Source of the DNA: Vibrio sp. 99-8-1 | GTDB taxonomy: Bacteria > Pseudomonadota > Gammaproteobacteria > Enterobacterales > Vibrionaceae | Direction: 5' to 3' | Assembly (NCBI RefSeq): GCF_013114595.1 | Contig: NZ_VTXE01000030.1 | Location: 42,040-106,039, forward strand | Length of the DNA: 64,000 bases | In this document: positions 62,850-64,000 of the stretch, piece by piece | How the letters are laid out: every line of letters starts with the position of its first letter | Position numbering within the stretch: the first letter of the stretch is position 1 | Program-made: the position numbers and the translations under genes | The notes under the pieces: generated by a model | The model's input: only the letters and a program-made list of their open reading frames with translations | The model's database searches: none | Told to the model about the DNA's origin: nothing

Positions 62850-62990
62850 TGGTGTGTTATTTAATGTTACTGAACGTCGTTTAATGATAGCGTATGAAGT
62901 GCTCGAAATTATATTAAATCATTGATAATAAAAAAAGAAATTAGTTGTAAAGTTAAATGAAACCAATGAAAATATAGGTTGAAGTTAGAT
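62850..62990. other. Residual attP arm of element 2
   Basis: GTGTTATTTAATGTTACT, then GAACGTCGTTTAATGATAGC and GCGTATGAAG, then AAATATAGG-type sequence before the att, line up with 52838-52974 of element 1. No integrase lies beside it: the LytTR gene ends at 62820, 30 bp away. This is direct evidence of integrase loss. Confidence 0.7.
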
Positions 62991-63096
62991 TTCTAAGCAT
63001 GTGGTCAGAGGTTCAAATCCTCTAGGGCGTGCCATATACGAAAAGCCGTAACAAGTTAGTACTTGCTACGGCTTTTTTGCGTTTGTCGCTAATGGG
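62991..63096 (+). repeat. Direct repeat 3 (right end of element 2)
   Basis: Third 106-bp copy of the tRNA 3' half and terminator (one G-to-A change in the CATATACGAAAAG stretch). Only a degenerate TGGGGTAAGT remains of the arm repeats after it, so the chromosome resumes here. It is not a functional tRNA. Confidence 0.88.
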
Positions 63097-63131
63097 GTAA
63101 GTTATGGTCGCGATTAGTGTCTGGCAATAAC

Positions 63132-63563
63132 TTATTCTACATGGCTTGTGGCGATTACCGCTTGGGTTCCGACAGGAACAACCTCACCACCATGCTCTTT
63201 TGCGTATAGGACGGCCTCATCCATGGTTGAAAACCACAGTGCGGGATAACCAATATTCTTAAGCTTTAATCGCTGCGGCAGGTACTCTTTAGATGTACCG
63301 GACTCTGTTTCAAGAATTTGTTTAAATTCAACCCAGCTATTAAAACCGTTCTCTTTTGCTACAAGCTGTAAGAGATGTTTTCTCTGAATAATAGCGCTGT
63401 TTTTTTGCAATTCAGGAAGTGATATTCCAACAAGTACATTAAAACTAAGTAATCTACGTAGAGTTGGTAGAGAGCGACTAAGTTGTTCTGATTTGGTTGA
63501 TTTGTGCAATAACTTAGCTTCATATAGCCAAAGTTCTGCAAGGTTTGCTTGTTCAATACGCAT
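63132..63563 (-). CDS. Hypothetical protein
   Basis: 143 residues, cytoplasmic. LLQLVAKENGFNSWVEFKQIL resembles the short helical LxxAxxxGFxxWxxL motif found at the N-terminus of some glyoxalase-superfamily and small marine hypothetical proteins. The C-terminal segment FSTMDEAVLYAKEHGGEVVPVG is alpha/beta-like. No function assigned. Lies between the last att copy and the RidA gene, so probably chromosomal. Confidence 0.65.
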   Translation of the reverse strand: MRIEQANLAELWLYEAKLLHKSTKSEQLSRSLPTLRRLLSFNVLVGISLPELQKNSAIIQRKHLLQLVAKENGFNSWVEFKQILETESGTSKEYLPQRLKLKNIGYPALWFSTMDEAVLYAKEHGGEVVPVGTQAVIATSHVE

Positions 63564-63776
63564 AATTGTCTCCTTTATTGAACCTGCTCGCTATCGGTTT
63601 CAGAAGTTGTTCAGCGTATTAACTGAATAGATTGTATTTTTTTGCTAAGACATTGGTACGTTTGCTTTTGCGAGGTAGGCGTCCAATCAGCCTGCGACAA
63701 GAGTACACCACCGAAAAACGTTTGCCAATATAAAGGTTATACTCAAGCATCATCAGATCACTAGAGTCAATTAGTA

Positions 63777-63816
63777 AAAAAACGGCTAAACGCTCTTTGT
63801 AAGCCCTTAGCCGTTT
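63777..63816. terminator. Terminator downstream of the RidA-family gene
   Basis: AAACGGCTAA pairs with TTAGCCGTTT around a long loop, with A-rich and T-containing flanks, next to the minus-strand RidA gene end. Confidence 0.8.
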
Positions 63817-63853
63817 ATGAATAACGGTTATCTAAAATTAATGATGATAACGA

Positions 63854-64000
63854 TTATGCTTGTGGAGGCGTACCTTCACCGTTAGAAACCACGGCATCAA
63901 TTTGTACTAGCGCACCCATAGATACTTCAGAAACACCGACAACGGTTCTTGCTGGAAGGTCACCTTTGAAGAAGGTTGTGTACACTTCGTTTACTGCATC
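63854..64000 (-). CDS. ridA: RidA family reactive-intermediate deaminase (partial)
   Basis: Only the last 48 residues are in the window, reading VYTTFFKGDLPARTVVGVSE and MGALVQIDAVVSN. The PARTxVxVxxLPxxALVEIDAVA-type signature, with the Arg that binds the substrate carboxylate, is the RidA/YjgF hallmark. It hydrolyses reactive 2-aminoacrylate and other imines made by PLP enzymes. The N-terminus lies beyond the right edge. Confidence 0.93.
   Translation of the reverse strand, partial: DAVNEVYTTFFKGDLPARTVVGVSEVSMGALVQIDAVVSNGEGTPPQA

Larger units (their letters stand above)
53081..62990. mobile_element. Integrative element 2 (about 9.9 kb), integrase lost
   Basis: Bounded by direct repeats 2 and 3. 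The left end is homologous to element 1 (att, spacer, start of the zinc-ribbon gene) and the right end keeps the attP arm but no integrase, AlpA or replication gene. Cargo: methyltransferase, VTT protein, TRAP/TatT/serine hydrolase operon and LytS/LytTR pair. It is probably immobile on its own, though an integrase in trans from element 1 could still act on its ends. Confidence 0.8.

Overview
The window reads as a chromosomal segment of a marine gammaproteobacterium, most likely Vibrionaceae. The basis is gene content and order rather than a database search: gltA divergent from sdhCDAB-sucABCD, the sodium-type flagellar gene motY divergent from rnt, a DUF2753-type gene beside motY, grxD/sodB, yoaA-tsaB-slp-fadD-rnd-ycgL, and folD next to a tRNA-Arg.

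Layout. 1-2.5 kb: the tail of a probable phosphoglucomutase gene, then a minus-strand pair consisting of a calcium-repeat (TSP3) lipoprotein, broken by a 10-bp tandem duplication, and an OmpA-type outer-membrane protein. 3-16 kb: a DUF1853 gene, a NIF3 protein and the TCA-cycle block (citrate synthase, succinate dehydrogenase, 2-oxoglutarate dehydrogenase E1/E2, succinyl-CoA synthetase). 16-27 kb: an NnrU protein, two MFS transporters, a small copper-response operon behind a CueR-type promoter, sodB, grxD, a Na+/H+ antiporter-family protein, rnt/motY, a DUF2753-type gene with a perfect Fur-box palindrome upstream, and purU. 27-37 kb: a MITE-like repeat that abuts yoaA, then tsaB, slp, a hydrolase, fadD, rnd, ycgL, a lytic transglycosylase and folD.

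37.5-63.1 kb is accessory DNA inserted in the 3' half of tRNA-Arg(UCU). A 106-bp direct repeat (tRNA 3' half plus its terminator) occurs three times, delimiting two tandem elements. Element 1 (about 15.3 kb) has an integrase, AlpA, a frameshifted YagK/YfjJ (inovirus Gp2-like) gene, a RepL-like replication initiator followed by four iterons at exact 22-bp spacing, a small membrane ORF, and a six-gene type I restriction operon. In that operon, FRG-domain, DUF262-DUF1524 (GmrSD-like) and DUF2971 genes sit between hsdS and hsdR. Element 2 (about 9.9 kb) has homologous ends but no integrase. It carries a phospholipid N-methyltransferase-like gene, a VTT/DedA membrane protein, a five-gene TRAP/TatT/serine-hydrolase operon, and a divergent LytS/LytTR-type two-component system with a candidate LytTR operator in the shared intergenic region.

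The strongest candidates for undescribed biology are the composite type I RM/FRG/DUF262/DUF2971 defence operon on an element with its own replication module, and the LytTR-controlled TRAP-TatT-hydrolase module of element 2, whose binding protein lacks the usual carboxylate-binding arginine. To the right of the last repeat the chromosome resumes with a small hypothetical gene and a truncated RidA-family gene.
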